In this document: positions 46,294 through 58,811 of the stretch, one piece after another
Position numbering within the stretch: position 1 is the stretch's first letter
Layout: every line of letters starts with the position of its first letter
DNA from: Stereocaulon alpinum
Taxonomy: Eukaryota > Ascomycota > Lecanoromycetes > Lecanorales > Stereocaulaceae
Assembly (NCBI GenBank): GCA_018257865.1
Contig: JAEUBA010000029.1
Coordinates: forward strand, 62,001-126,000
Length of the DNA stretch: 64,000 nt
Direction: 5' to 3'
Notes under the pieces: model-generated
Databases searched by the model: none
Told to the model about the DNA's origin: nothing
What the model saw: only the letters and a program-made list of their open reading frames with translations
Program-made: the position numbers and the translations under genes

Positions 46294-48606
46294 ATGCCCT
46301 CCCTACGAGCTCTCCTAGAGAGCACGCCGGCGCTCAACCTCCCCTCTTTGACCAAACGCATAAGCATAAAGCTTGACAAGAACAGTCCGCCGGGACTGAT
46401 CGCAGCGAGCAAATTGGATCCATGGTCTCAAGCAGGAAAGTACGCGCTTGGATGGGTGTACTTCTCGATAATATTGCTAGTGCTCACAGCTGGAATACAT
46501 TGGTGGCATTATTGGACCGATAAGATAAGAAGGGCTACATTTAAAGAGGAAATTGCCATGAAGTCTTCAAAGACATCATCGCCAGACACAGACTATGAGA
46601 TGGCAAATCTCCCTACGAATTGCTCATCGCGGAAGTTCTTCCCAAGTAACGGCGAGCTACCGCAGGAATCTGAATTGGACTTGCCGTCTTTCTCCTTTGG
46701 ACCTTTTAACAACGGCCTGGCGCTTGTGAGGTTCATCTTCTATCGACCACTACCGATCCTCCGATACAAGAAACGAGAGTTTCAGCTGCCGAGTGCAGGA
46801 GTCATCGTCATCGTCACAGCAGCGACAGCCTTCGTGACCCTGTATTCTTTTCTTCCGCATCCACTTTATTATACCAGCATTAGCTATGGTTCACCACCCT
46901 TGGCCATACGTTCCGGCATGCTTGCGGTGGCAATGATGCCTTGGATCATAGGTATCAGTGTGAAGGCCAATCTCATCACTCTGATGACTGGAATTGGCCA
47001 CGAGCGTCTGAACGTGCTGCACAGGTGGGCAGCTTACATCTTCCTCTTCCTCAGCTTGGTACACACGGTACCCTTCTACGTCACTCCCATATGGGATGAG
47101 GGAGGCCTGAACACATGGAAGAAGTATTTTGGAACAGGATACTACCCATATGGCACTGGTTGGGCAGCTCTAGCACCTCTGCTTGCCCTGACTCTGCATT
47201 CGCTGCCCTTTGTCCGGTCTTGGGCATACGAAGTATTTGTCATTACGCACGTTCCTCTCTCTGTGGTCTTACTAGGAATGCTTTTCTGGCATTGCAACAA
47301 CTACCTCACATCGTGGAACTACTTGTGGGCAACGGTGGCTATTTGGGTTCTTTCCTACTGCACAAGATTCTTCTACCTCAACTGGACCAACCCGTTCCGA
47401 AGGGCCTCTTTCCTTTATGGTGAGCCAGCCTCTATAACTCTTCTTCCAGAAAATGCAGTGAAAGTCACAATAGCCACACAGGTGAAGTGGTCGCCTGGGC
47501 AGTACGTATACCTGAGACTGCCTGCCATCTCGTACATGCAGAATCATCCTTTCACTATCGCTTCGTTATGCAGCGAGGATTTTCCATCACAGTATGGGGA
47601 GAAATACCGAGACATGACCTTGGTATTCCGTCCCTTCGGCGGCTTCACCAGACAAGCCCTCGACCAAGCCATTGCAGACCAGGCCCTCCCCGAGCCGCCG
47701 CTCTACAAAGCATTGATTGATGGGCCCTATGGTGGCATGCGCCGCGATCTCGCCTCCTTCGATACCGTCATTCTCTTCGCCGGAGGTAGTGGCATCACTG
47801 CTATCGTCTCGCAACTTCTCAACCTGATCAAGAAGATGCGAGACAGCAAAGCCGTCACAAAGCAGGTCCACCTCGTCTGGGCCCTCAAACGGCCCGAAAC
47901 AATGGAATGGTTTAAAGAGGAAGTCCGCATTTGCAGGGAGTCTGCTCCACCAGAGTCCGTTCATTGCCAATTCTTCATCACAGCCGCCAGGCGCATGCTT
48001 CCCGGGCAGCAACAATTCCCACCCTCGCCCTCTCGACCTTTTCACGAACTTCTCCATAAGCAAGTGGACAAGGCTTTTGATGGCATTGCCTCCAAGCGCC
48101 ATAGTGCTATAATGCGAGACATCCGAGACGAAGCAGCAGGTGACCCCGAGAAGGAGAGGGAGTTGCACGCTGAGCACGAAGACTCTATCAATCCTCTACC
48201 CCACCCAACCTTCCTCCCTCCACCGAAGAAGGCAGTCAGAAAGCACAGGCCTACTCTCTCGATTCCAGTCCCGCCCAATACTCTCCAAGTACCCGACACT
48301 AAGTCAAATTTTGACTTCGGATTTCCGTCGACACCTACGATGCTGCAAAAGAATCTAATGCGCTTCGCTTTCATGCCATCAATGAACCCCAAGAAGAGCA
48401 GTTGGAGCACAGAATATGGAAGGCCCGATATACCGTACATGCTGAGGGGCTTTGAGCGGGAGATGGGCAAGAGGACGTGCGTGTTCGTGTGCGGACCACC
48501 AAGTATGAGGACAGATGTTCAAAAGGTAGTGGCCAGTATGCAGAGGAAGATATGGAGCAGTGATAGGGAAGAGCTATTCTTGCATACGGAGAATTACGCT
48601 ATCTAA
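46294..48606 (+). CDS. ferric reductase (FRE/NOX-type transmembrane oxidoreductase)
   Basis: 770 aa, single exon. The ferric-reductase TM core binds two hemes through His243 and His257, and His319 and His333, each pair 14 residues apart (LHRWAAY...SLVHTVPF; ITHVPLS...FWHCNN). The FAD site is HPFTIAS (418-424) with GPYGG (477-481); NADPH sites are GGSGIT (497-502) and VCGPPSM near the C-terminus. Electrons move from cytosolic NADPH across the membrane to reduce Fe3+ or Cu2+ outside, for high-affinity uptake. There is no signal peptide. A long Pro/charged insertion (about residues 570-700) separates the NADPH half-sites, as in several fungal FREs. No ferroxidase or permease partner is adjacent. 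Confidence 0.95.
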   Translation: MPSLRALLESTPALNLPSLTKRISIKLDKNSPPGLIAASKLDPWSQAGKYALGWVYFSIILLVLTAGIHWWHYWTDKIRRATFKEEIAMKSSKTSSPDTDYEMANLPTNCSSRKFFPSNGELPQESELDLPSFSFGPFNNGLALVRFIFYRPLPILRYKKREFQLPSAGVIVIVTAATAFVTLYSFLPHPLYYTSISYGSPPLAIRSGMLAVAMMPWIIGISVKANLITLMTGIGHERLNVLHRWAAYIFLFLSLVHTVPFYVTPIWDEGGLNTWKKYFGTGYYPYGTGWAALAPLLALTLHSLPFVRSWAYEVFVITHVPLSVVLLGMLFWHCNNYLTSWNYLWATVAIWVLSYCTRFFYLNWTNPFRRASFLYGEPASITLLPENAVKVTIATQVKWSPGQYVYLRLPAISYMQNHPFTIASLCSEDFPSQYGEKYRDMTLVFRPFGGFTRQALDQAIADQALPEPPLYKALIDGPYGGMRRDLASFDTVILFAGGSGITAIVSQLLNLIKKMRDSKAVTKQVHLVWALKRPETMEWFKEEVRICRESAPPESVHCQFFITAARRMLPGQQQFPPSPSRPFHELLHKQVDKAFDGIASKRHSAIMRDIRDEAAGDPEKERELHAEHEDSINPLPHPTFLPPPKKAVRKHRPTLSIPVPPNTLQVPDTKSNFDFGFPSTPTMLQKNLMRFAFMPSMNPKKSSWSTEYGRPDIPYMLRGFEREMGKRTCVFVCGPPSMRTDVQKVVASMQRKIWSSDREELFLHTENYAI

Positions 48607-50547
48607 GAGATGCGCTCCGAAGAAACGATGGGATGTGAGTTGTATCATAGCGCGAAACGGAATGTGCATATGGGATGAAGGCGTTACGGAGCGGGCATCG
48701 ATCATTACTCATACCCCCTAGAGATGATCCTACTCATCCGTCTGTTGTCTGTCTACTTGTCCAGCGACAAAGATATACATATATGATATGACATAGAGCA
48801 GATAGCTCACCACTAACTAATCAACATTCGTCAACCATTATATCATTTACCATCTACTCTCTATCGATCGTCATTTTCATATCCTAAATATCAAAGGCCA
48901 TCCTACCGTCTACCTCCACCTAACATTATGTGTCCTCCTACCTTTTATCCCTTCTAAGCTTCCTTCAGACTACTTCACAAAGTCGCTACCTTGGCAAAGC
49001 GTCCTCCCATCCCCCTCCATCTTCAATAACCTTACTAATCCCTCTGATACCAACTCCACTCCTCACTGAACAAGCTCCACTGCAAAACCTCTACGACGCA
49101 AGCCGAACAATATCCCCCCGTGGAGAACACTCTACGCGTTCGTTCGAGCTTCGAATGGACTCGCTTGCTCATGGATGTCTCAAACGTAAGCTCAAGTGTT
49201 ACACAAGAATCTGGATTGTCTTCTTTATCAACGTCTAACGTGGCTGATACATGATGTCCTTGTTTAGACCGGGGGACAATGGAACCTCGTTACGACAATA
49301 ACGATGTTATAGTATCTGGGACTGGTATTGGATGACTGATTCACATATGGGCAAGGCTAGCTGGGATGATAATGGACGAGCCTTGAGGGCATGAGTATGC
49401 TGATCTATAGTTGAGGAGAGTGTGGGTGGGTGGATGTCGGCGGATGTGGGGGTTGGGATTCAGAGGTGTGGTCTAGCTATGAAGGATGTATGGTTGTATT
49501 AGCAGTCCGTATCGAGGACGTCCATCTCATCTGTGTTTATAGGGGGATTCTCGTCTAGCAGGAGAGAATTGCTGCGAGCTCGTATCCATATCCGCACCCC
49601 TCAATCCAGCCGAACAAGCCCACACCACGACCTATCTCACCGCCCTCGAAGCAAATTCCCATCTTTATCAATTCCTACTCAGTCACTCATTCTGCCTCCC
49701 GCTTCATCCTTCATGCTGTATCTTTCAATTACCACAACACAATATCCTCTCCATCTCACCCGTCCTCATCCATAGCAATCTTCCTTATCGAGTACTGATT
49801 CTGGGGTGTATATCCTGAGCGAGAACAAGGGAGCGATGGTTTTGGGATATGGTGAGGCGGGGTAGGAGGTTGGGGAGGTGATTGGGGAGGTGATAGGGAG
49901 GTGATGGGGACGGGGCGATGGGTGTGGTGGTGGGCGTGATGAAGTGTGGTTATAGATGCCTGAGGAACGAGTGCGGAGATATTCGCGAGGGAAGCATGTA
50001 GTTGGTGCTGCTACCGAGGAGCAATGACATGAAATCTGTATCTTTAGCTCTTATATGATTGATTATGTTCTTCCTCGGGTGTGTGTCTGGCATAGCGCTA
50101 CTCTGTACCCCGGGACGAGGTCCAATGTTCAGCTTCTGCAGCACATTTTGTGCTCTAATAGCTTTGCGAGTGCGAATATCAGGCTTCGATACAGCGAGCT
50201 CTTTGGCATCACCAGCTCCAAGCGGTGTAGCACCGTCGTCGTGCTTAGGTCAGGCAAGCCAGATACGAGACAGATTTTGGGAAGTTGCAGTAAGTGTGCA
50301 GGTTCCGTGCTCTCTGGATGATGAAATGCACAGATTCCAGGTCTAATCCCTTGAGTTTCTCAGGTATCGCCGCTCTCGGAAAACCTTGGGCTATTGTCCG
50401 GTGTCATTGCTGGACCAAGAAAACAAGTATTGTTCAGTCCGCCTACATATTTGATACCGGTTGCTGGATATCTTGGTCACTCTAGTCGTTGGCTTTGTGG
50501 GTCTTAAATCTTAGGCGGGGGCAAAGCGTTGTGGGATACAGCGCGCT
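48607..50547. other. 1.9 kb region without recognisable genes
   Basis: Short ORFs only. It contains the G-rich minisatellite at about 49861-49925. AT-rich pyrimidine tracts follow the ferric reductase stop, consistent with its 3' UTR. Confidence 0.5.
49861..49925. repeat. G-rich minisatellite (ggggaggtgat-like unit)
   Basis: About four imperfect copies of a ggggaggtgat-type unit in tandem, then ggggacggggcgatggg. The run has enough G tracts to form a G-quadruplex on the plus strand. Confidence 0.75.
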
Positions 50548-52874
50548 TCATCGGCCACCAACGGCCGTGACCAGTTGTCTATGACAGTACTGCAATGGCT
50601 CCACAACCTGCATGAACAGCTCTTCTCTCCAAGCCTGTTCCTTGTTCCCACTCTGTCTTGCCGTAGCATTCCGTAGGCACCACTCAATTGCACCCGCAAA
50701 TTCTGGGCCCGCTTCATCATTGGCGTAGCGGTCACACCACTGCATTGCAGCTACCAGATCCAGTCCTGGATTGGGTTGACCATCTAGCGAGACGAAGTTG
50801 CGGCGGATCTCGTGGTCTTCGAGAGCGACGCCGAAGCAGAGTTCGAGGAGAATTATACCCAGAGTTGACATGCCATGGTCCGCTAGAAAGTAGGAGGACT
50901 GCGGGGTTGAAGGTTTCGAGAGGAAGTCTTTGGATACGTAAGGTTCTTCTGCGAGGACTAGGTTGCCGTCTTTGCTATGGAAGAGAATGTCCTTTTTGCT
51001 CCACTGGGGGCCGAGCCAGGGAGAGTCATGAAGCTGTAGGTGTGATGATGCAATCGTTAGAGCGATTGAGTAGCGTTGACGCCGAGTGAGCTTCATCGGC
51101 GAAGTCTTGCTAAGTATATCCTCTAGCGTTACGGTTTCTAAGGAGTTGTCGCTTCCCTCGATATCTGCAACTGGGTATATGAAGTACTTGTGGTCTGAAT
51201 CCTGTAAGCATCCAAGGTTGGAGCAGCCAATGGTAGTACAAAGGTCCGTGATATCGGATGAAGCACCTTCGATAACCGTCGAAATCGGTTCAGTCGGCAG
51301 CTCAGTTACTTCCCACTTGACGCCTTTGCCACTACCCCCTGACCGACTTTTGAGTGAAGGTCGCATGGAAGAGCTGTTTGGACTGGTCGTAGGTACAGGC
51401 AATGCTGGAACGGGGGGCACGACCAGAGCTACCTCGTTTATCATTTGTTTTATCGTGGTTCTTCGACATGTCCACGGGGCTTTTGCCCGTTGTGAGACGT
51501 TCCAAGAGAACACAAAGAAGATGTTCAGCTCTACATCGGGGGTAGTCCGATGTTGTAAAAGCAGATTGGCATGGTGGAAGGCCAAACAATTGCAGCGCCA
51601 AGCCTTTTGGAGAAGTCCGTAAACAGTTTTTGCATGTTGCCAGAAGGAGGTTAACTTCGCGTTCCTCGCAGTTTGCACCCTACTTGCCCTGCGGCTTTGT
51701 CGAGATGCAGCCAGGCGATCGCTCGATTCAAGGAGTTTTTGGAGCTTGGAATTGTAAGATGCGAGCTCGTCTAAGAGCTTATTCCTGGTGGTTTTGTTGA
51801 ACGCGAACTTGATCCTCTGCTTTTGGTACTGGAAATTGGGTTTTATGTCCAATTTGATTCGTACACTACTGGAGTATCTTGCAGATCCAGCAATTGATAT
51901 TGTCTAGAAAAGCCTCAGCATTAGCTTAGGTAGAGGCTACAAACCCCTAGAACATACCTCTTCACAGGCTACCATGCTCTGGAAAGCGGGCATATCGACC
52001 CCAAGCTCATGCTTAAGACTTTCCATGACGGTAATGATCTCGTAGATAATCTCTAAATAGACCTCATAGGATCTTGGAAGCCTTTCTTTAAGGCCCAACT
52101 CCAGCTCTGGATCCTTCCATCCCTTCCCACCTATATGTCTCCGAGTCAGCGTATCCCTTCGCAAGACAAACTTGGGCTAACAGCTAGTCTAAAAGTAAGG
52201 AACATAGCGATATTCTGTTGCTGAAGCCGACGCCTTCTCAGTATATGGGCCTTTGTATCTGGTGGTAGACAGTAGCATAACATTATGGGAACGAGTTCAT
52301 GCCCGGAGGCCGGTCTTAGAGGCTGCATTCAGGGTATAACGCGCAATCGAAGATACCTCCAACGCTAAACGATGGGCTTCAGGGGCGGAATCTGAGAACG
52401 GAAGGCAGTGATAGAGTACGTATATTGCCGCAAGACGTGGTGTCGTGAACAGGGAACGGATAGCAGTTTCGAGGATTGGTGGCCTCGGGTACTGACCTGG
52501 CTCTGCAATGAGACGCTTGAGCTCATCGTCATCATGGACCAGACTTGAAAGGAGCTGCTCCAAATTTTCTTCGAAGACAAGCTTTTGGAGCTTGATATTT
52601 TGTTGACATTTCTTATACTGCGCAGGTTTTGGAGTCAGTTTAAGTCAGTAAGCAGACAGAATGATGCTGCAAGGTACGTCTGTAAACGTGCACCATGTTG
52701 TGGGATCGTGACAGCGTTCCGGGTTTGGAAAATGAGACTATGCCATGTACGTACTTCTCTCTTGATCTTCCACCAATCCTCCAGAATCTCCCATCCTTGG
52801 CGGTAGTCCTCCAGGGCCGAAATTAGGAGCGGGAAAGCCGCAAGGATGAATCCAGCTGCTTCAACACCACTCAT
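50548..52874 (-). CDS. HeLo-like / DUF7580 protein
   Basis: Four exons: 52874-52755, 52617-52497, 52130-51958 and 51903-50548; 589 aa. It begins MSGVEAAGFILAAFPLLISALEDY, the helix found at the start of fungal HeLo-like and prion-inhibition-type proteins, then KKCQQNIKLQKLVFEENLEQLL and the ELKRLIAEPG...WKDPELELGL segment. The C-terminal DUF7580 region has LTRRQRYSIALTIASSHLQLH, WLGPQWSKKDILFH, LGIILLELCFG and AIEWCLRN, in kinase-like order but without catalytic residues. Relatives are multi-copy in Pezizomycotina and linked to incompatibility-type domains. Intron 2 is 366 nt, far above the local norm. Function is inferred by architecture. Confidence 0.85.
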
Positions 52875-53206
52875 TGTTCAGTGCTCATTGAGTCGAAAGA
52901 CAGCTCGGTAGGCCTGGTGAATAGAATTCTTCCCTAGTAGTAAGCACACTTCAAGAGGCCGAGAAGTGCGAGCCTGCGAGGTATGTTTTCCGCCCAACAT
53001 TCAGCCGCACTTTAGCGGGGTTCTTACCTAAACCACTGTAATCTTAGCTGCATACGCTAGGTAAGATCATGGCTTAGTTACGATAGCTCGAGTGGGTCTC
53101 TCAGACTCATGCCTCGTCAGACCTTATCCTAGGGCAAAGACCGAGCAGATACTTCCTAGTCCTTCGGCGCAGAGTCCGCAAAGTAATGGGCTGGCTGGTA
53201 TGAAAG
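52875..53206. promoter_or_regulatory. bidirectional promoter interval
   Basis: The 332-bp gap between the divergent HeLo-like gene and the giant C2H2/pseudo-metacaspase gene. Its shortness makes co-regulation possible. No specific element was identified. Confidence 0.5.
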
Positions 53207-56200
53207 ATGAGCTCAGACGGCATAGCTCCCAAAGCCTACGCCTGCGTTGGCTGGTTTGACGAGTTATGCCGACTCCTACCCGAGTCAGACCATACCGCCC
53301 GTCCTACTATAGTTGACCAGCTAGGACGCTTCAAGATATGGGCAGGTAATATTGGTGCTTTTCAAGAACTTTCAACACCAAGCTCTCTCGAATATCGCTT
53401 GAGAGAGGCGCCCAAAGTTGGTGCTCAGGTTGCCGAACTTCTTGATGATTTGGAAGAAACGCTACAAGAAGGTAGAAATCACTGAATCGTCTTAGACCTT
53501 GCTGATAATCCCAGTCTTGTCTATCGTTTCCGGTGATCAGCCAAACCGCATCAACTCCTCGCAAGATGCTGGGCTCGAAGATCCAATTACAGCGGATGAT
53601 GATGAGACAGCAAGTGTCCGAAGCGATCAATCTCAGCCATTATCCGAACTTGAAGAGCTTTTAGAGTCTTCCAGCGATACAATAACAAGCCTCTTCAAGA
53701 TTTCCGTTCTCATTCGAAACGCAACGACTCGAGATCGATATGCCAAAGCGGCTAAGTCACAGGGTTTGCCTTTCGACGCGCATTTCGACATTGGCCATGT
53801 CGGACATAAATTTCCTCGTATTCGTCAGACAAGTTGGTTGGAGAAGCGTTTAGGCAAGGCGATTACCCAGCGGCGCCAGTACTTACGATACTGCAGGCAG
53901 CACCGTGATAGACTCGAAACACAGCATACGACGAACAGCTTTGTTGGAAATGCAATAGAGAAAGAAAGGCCCCCGAGCGCACTAGGTGAACGTAGGAATG
54001 AATCCAGCCAAGCTGCAAAAAGCTACCTGGAAAGCACTAAGGCACCCAGTACCCAAGCCATTACAACAGCATCGACATTGATGGTGAATAATCTTGACAA
54101 ATTGGATGATATCTCCGACGAAATACAGTCGCAGACTTCATATGCTACGTCCGTGAATGAGGATGACAGCAGTTGCACCATCCGAATCCCACCTTTCCCA
54201 GATGAAGCAGTCCGTGGCTTGCCGTTCGAATGCCCTTACTGTTGGGGCCCTCAGCTTAACAAAACCCGACGAGAATGGAAGTAAGTCAAGTCCGGATCCC
54301 GACTCAATAAGTTTAGTGACTTTGGTTAGGAAACATGTCTATCACGACCTGAAACCCTACGTATGCACTTTCGAGGAGTGCGACTTGAAGATGTTCGCAG
54401 ACCGTAGCACCTGGTTTAAACATGAATTGCAGGCTCATCGTGTCGAATGGTGCTGCCCATTCTGCTCTCATATACCCCTGCCATCTCTCAAATCGTTCGA
54501 AAACCATCTCTACAGTCGTCATGCCCAGAAATTCCCGAACGATCAGTTACGAGCTCTGACTGAGACTTGCCAACAGTCTGTCAACAGAATTCCCCCTCAG
54601 GACTGTCCATTCTGTGACGAATGGGCAATTAAGTTGAGAGACATCAATCCTGGAATGTCTGAAGATTCAATGGTGGTGACGCCTGCTCAATTCCAACATC
54701 ACGTGGGATCCCACATGGAACAGTTAGCGCTTTTTGCATTGCCAAAGGACCACGGTGATGCTGCCGATTCTACGGGAGTGGCTGCTGGCCAGGGACAAAG
54801 TTCTGACTCTGAATTTGGCTCCCAGGCTTCTTACGAATTACGAGACAACCCACCATTACACGTTGCAGCTTTCGAAGGTCTTGAGGCTGAGGTCCTGTAC
54901 TTGTTGCAGGATGGAGCCCTGATTGATTCTTGGGGCGAGACTTGGGGGGATGCGCTTACAGCAGCTGTGGCTGGACGACATCCCTCAATGGTCCAGCTTC
55001 TACTGGATCATGGCGCTACTTTTGGTCCCGCCAGTCGCTACGGGTTTAACACAATGAGATTGGCCACTGACAATGAGGATGAGGGGATCGTACGTATGCT
55101 ACGAGAATCTGCAGCGAGGACGGGCTTGAGAGAACCGGTAGTATCTAAACTTGATCGTCAGAACGAGGCGGCACTCCCAATCACTGCAGAAGAGGTAGCA
55201 CTTGACGCGCCAGAGGACGTTGAAAGTCTTAGCCCCATCCTTGATAGACTCGGGTCACCGCAGAACTCTCTGGGTGGACCTCACAGCGAAGTGAATGATC
55301 GCGAGGACAGCGCTAGCTTTGGAAAGACCGCCCTCAACCCACAAGAAAGTATCATGGAGGAAGCTGGAAGGAGAACTAGTGATATTCAGTCCCGCGATGC
55401 CATAATAACTCCAGGACTCGTTCAGAGTGTCGTCCAATTGATCACCAAGCTTACTGGTGTGAGCATAAGAATGATCGAACGAGTACGAGCTTTTGGCCCC
55501 TTTGGCCACGCCGACGCCTTGGAGAACATCAAATCTCAGCTTGCATTGATGACCGGCACTCTAAAGCGGATTAAGAGACAAATCGAAGAGGACATGTACA
55601 CAGTAACATTGCCAAACGCGCTGAATCCTGTTTTGAGTGAAGTTCATTGGACCTTCGGAAAGCTCGACGCTGTGTTCAAAATAATTTCGACTCTCCAGGA
55701 TGGTACGAGCGGCCGGCCAGAACGGGTTCTAGCCTTCGTTACGTCAAATGAAGAACTCCCACAGATCAGCTCGTCCCTCAAGGCCAATCATGCTAGCTTA
55801 GCATTGCACTACCGAGAGGTTGAGCAAAAATTAGCCATTCGCCGCATGCCAGTCGAAGTTCAGAGATGGATAGATGGTCAGCTTATTTCTCCAGCAAAAC
55901 TAGCTGAGCAAACGTCGCCAATAAAAGAAATCGTCAATCCATTGGTCGACTTGTTGAAGGGGCTTCTTTCGCGCGACCCAAAGAGCACAAAACTCCCACA
56001 CGGCTTTATGGTCCAGCTAGACGATCAAATACTAGTGATGTTGAAGGACACGAAGAGTCAGTGGTATGAAGATGCCCATGCCCGGCGAAGTCTCGAGGCA
56101 TTCTCCAGAGCTTCTTCTGAGTCAAGCTTCAAGGAACGCATGGAGCATGACAAAAGCGTGGATCATCTGTTGCTTTTGTTTTTCGCTGGTGCAGCACAAG

Positions 56201-58811
56201 TGGTATTTGTGCTACATAGAGGCAAAACACTTGACGACCATTCATGGAGACCGATAGTCGATAAACAGCTCGCTAACTTTACATATTTGATTCTTGCAAT
56301 ATTGGAGAATCATGGTTGGGCCGAAGATCGACCAGAGCTGACCAGTCATCTAAGTCATTTTGGAAGCCGACTCCGGACCCCCGCTTTTATGGTTGGAGAC
56401 TTCACTGCTTCCGACAAACCTCATGGCTCCGCCAAGGAGGGCAACGACGGTACTTTGCCGACCGAAAGCGCAGTAAAGACGGAGACATTGGAGAATGTCT
56501 TTGCAGGGTCGAACAGGTGGCTTTATCTCGACATTGGACGGAAGCTCCGAGGACCCTGGTCCGATTGGCAGATGTACGAGTGGTATGCCGCCGGACTCCT
56601 TCCAGATGAGCTCCTGGTCAGGGAAGCTGAGGAAACGGATTTCGGGCCTCTTTCTCAATTCATTGAGAAGATCAGGCGCTCCAGCGTACCGGAAAACCTT
56701 GTTACCGTTGATATGCCTCCAGGTCTCGTCAATATAGTAGCTAAAAAGACAGCCGGTATTCCAGACTCGAAAGTAAAACTGCAGCAACTCGTTCAATTCA
56801 CTAGAGAGATCCGTCTGCTGTTAGACTATCAAGATCTTGTCTCGCAGAGGGTAGTCAACATCCAGCAGTTCTTCTTAGAAGTCTTAAAGATGGGTGGATC
56901 AAAAGAGATCAATGCTAAACAGCAATGGGGCATCGTCGCAGCTTCTCTGGGATTCCCTGCCATGCATTGCCAGACTGCTGCTCAGGGACTCCGAAGCTAT
57001 TGGGATCTGCACCTCTCGGAGTATGGAAAATCTTTTGAGTTCTGGCAAGAGCAGCAACGAAAAAAACCAACTCTTCGGCGCAGCATGCGGCTAGAAGCCC
57101 AGCAAGCCAGTGTGGACGAGTTGAAGCCTTCCAACCGTCAGCTCACCCCCACATCTAAATCATCCAAAGTCACAGAAGACGTAGCTCCTGGATCAGCTCC
57201 ACTGGAAGCGCCGTCACGTGTATACACAGAGCCTGAAATTGACGATCCGTCCATTTCTGTCATACCGAATACAGTTTGCCGCCGACGAGGCTGCAACGCG
57301 CTGTCCACCGCTGAAACGAACACTTCTCGAGAAGGTGAAATTTGCTTTTATCATCCGGGTCAAGCATTATACCACGAAGAAAGTAAATGGTGGACGTGCT
57401 GTAACAATGGTGTGATCGATTCTGATGTCTTTACGGAAGTTGAGGGGTGCAGGAGAGTTGACAGTCATCTGTTTGTGGGGGGTGAGTATTCAGAACCATG
57501 GACAACTGCTGCTTCTCATAGCATGGAATTGCCTAGTCCTTCACATGATGACTTTGACCATGCAGACAGCCAAATTGAAGCGGATAGAGACCTTGCGCAC
57601 CGAATACAGACTGTTGAGTACCAACAAGACAGCGACAGAGAACTTGCGGTACGAATGCAGGAATCTAAAACGCTACATCACATCAAAACTAGATCGGTCA
57701 TTGGAGCCACAAGCTTGAGTGGTGGATCAAAAGCAAGACAGGGCACCCAAGGTGATCTAGAGCTCTCCATCAGCCCTGAGCTGCAGCTGACCAAGCTTTC
57801 ATCTTCAGATACTCCATATAGCCAACAAAACTTTGGTCCAAGTGCCCCGGAAGGGTATCGATACCAGTGTTCCGACTGCACTGGAAGTCGCAAAGCCTTG
57901 TTGATTGGCATCGAGAGCTCAGAAATCCAGAACACTTTTGCAATCCTCGTCAAAGATTATGGCTACGATAAAGCGAACATAGTCATGTTGAGTAGCCAGC
58001 CTAGGAAAAGGGACATACTTAGCGCAATGGCCTGGTTAGTCAAGGACGCACAGACCAATGATTGTCTCTTCCTCCAATATTCAGGTAATAGTCATCCCAA
58101 ATCCGACGCGACTGGGAGACATCTATTGACTGAGACAGGTCCCGCAGGGCAATCGCCCAACCTTGACACACACGGCCGTCCTACACTCGATGACGTCATC
58201 TATCCTATAGACTCCAAAACAGCTGGCCATATCACCAATTACGAAATTTTCCAAGTCGTGGTGCAGCCGCTGAAACCTGGTGTCCGCCTCACCGCCATCT
58301 TCGACGATTTCTTCGATACCTCTCCGCTCAAGCTTCCATACATATACTCTTCACAAGCTGTGCTTGCAGAGGCTGATTTCTCAACGAAAGCCTCTCAAGG
58401 TGTTATCGCCCGGTTCTCATCGAATGCTCGTAGGATCTTGAGAGCTATGTCTTCCTCGACGTCCCTACAAGCTTCGAAAGTACCGGACAGTGATATTCAA
58501 GACCTCAGTCGAGTGACTAAAACCTCGCCTGCTGATGTCGTCGTATTCCACTCTACTCGGCACTCTGACGCTGACGCGATGGACCTTACGGAATGGTCTA
58601 CAGCGTCAGCGTTCTTTCACGTATATAGGCCTCATCGACGGGACAGCTATGCGGAGTTGCTCTCCAGGATAGAAACTCAAGTACCCTTCGAATCTACCAT
58701 CAAACCCCGGATAAGCTGTTGCCATCCACTAGGTATGTAGAACGGAAAAGGCTCAGCCCGAACTAGCCAGCTGATGCTATTCTAGACATGAACAAGTACT
58801 TCACAATGTGA
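53207..58811 (+). CDS. acuF/C2H2-ankyrin-GYF-ARID-CHORD-pseudo-metacaspase protein
   Basis: Four exons: 53207-53471, 53515-54280, 54330-58732 and 58786-58811; about 1819 aa. Order: acuF-like N-terminus (1-343); C2H2 fingers (about 344-470, KHVYHDLKPYVC and HVGSHMEQLALFALP); ankyrin (about 515-605); helical region; GYF-like (about 1074-1120, GPWSDWQMYEWYAAG); ARID-like (about 1180-1250); CHORD (about 1327-1392, FYHPGQALYHEESKWWTCC); two UIM-like DR-x-LA-x-R-x-Q motifs (about 1428-1455); metacaspase C14 (about 1525-1819, SRKALLIGIE). The last intron restores the family ending HPLDMNKYFTM. Catalytic His is Asn1597 (YSGNSH) and Cys is Phe1671 (FDDFFDTS), so peptidase activity is not expected. Likely a scaffold, sensor or regulator. 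Further unseen introns are possible. Confidence 0.85.

Noticed and set aside
52297..52563. ORF continuing exon 2 of the HeLo-like gene into its long intron
   Set aside because: The translation after the conserved EPG has no family resemblance, and splicing to 52130 restores the conserved WKDPELELG segment, so it is treated as intron.
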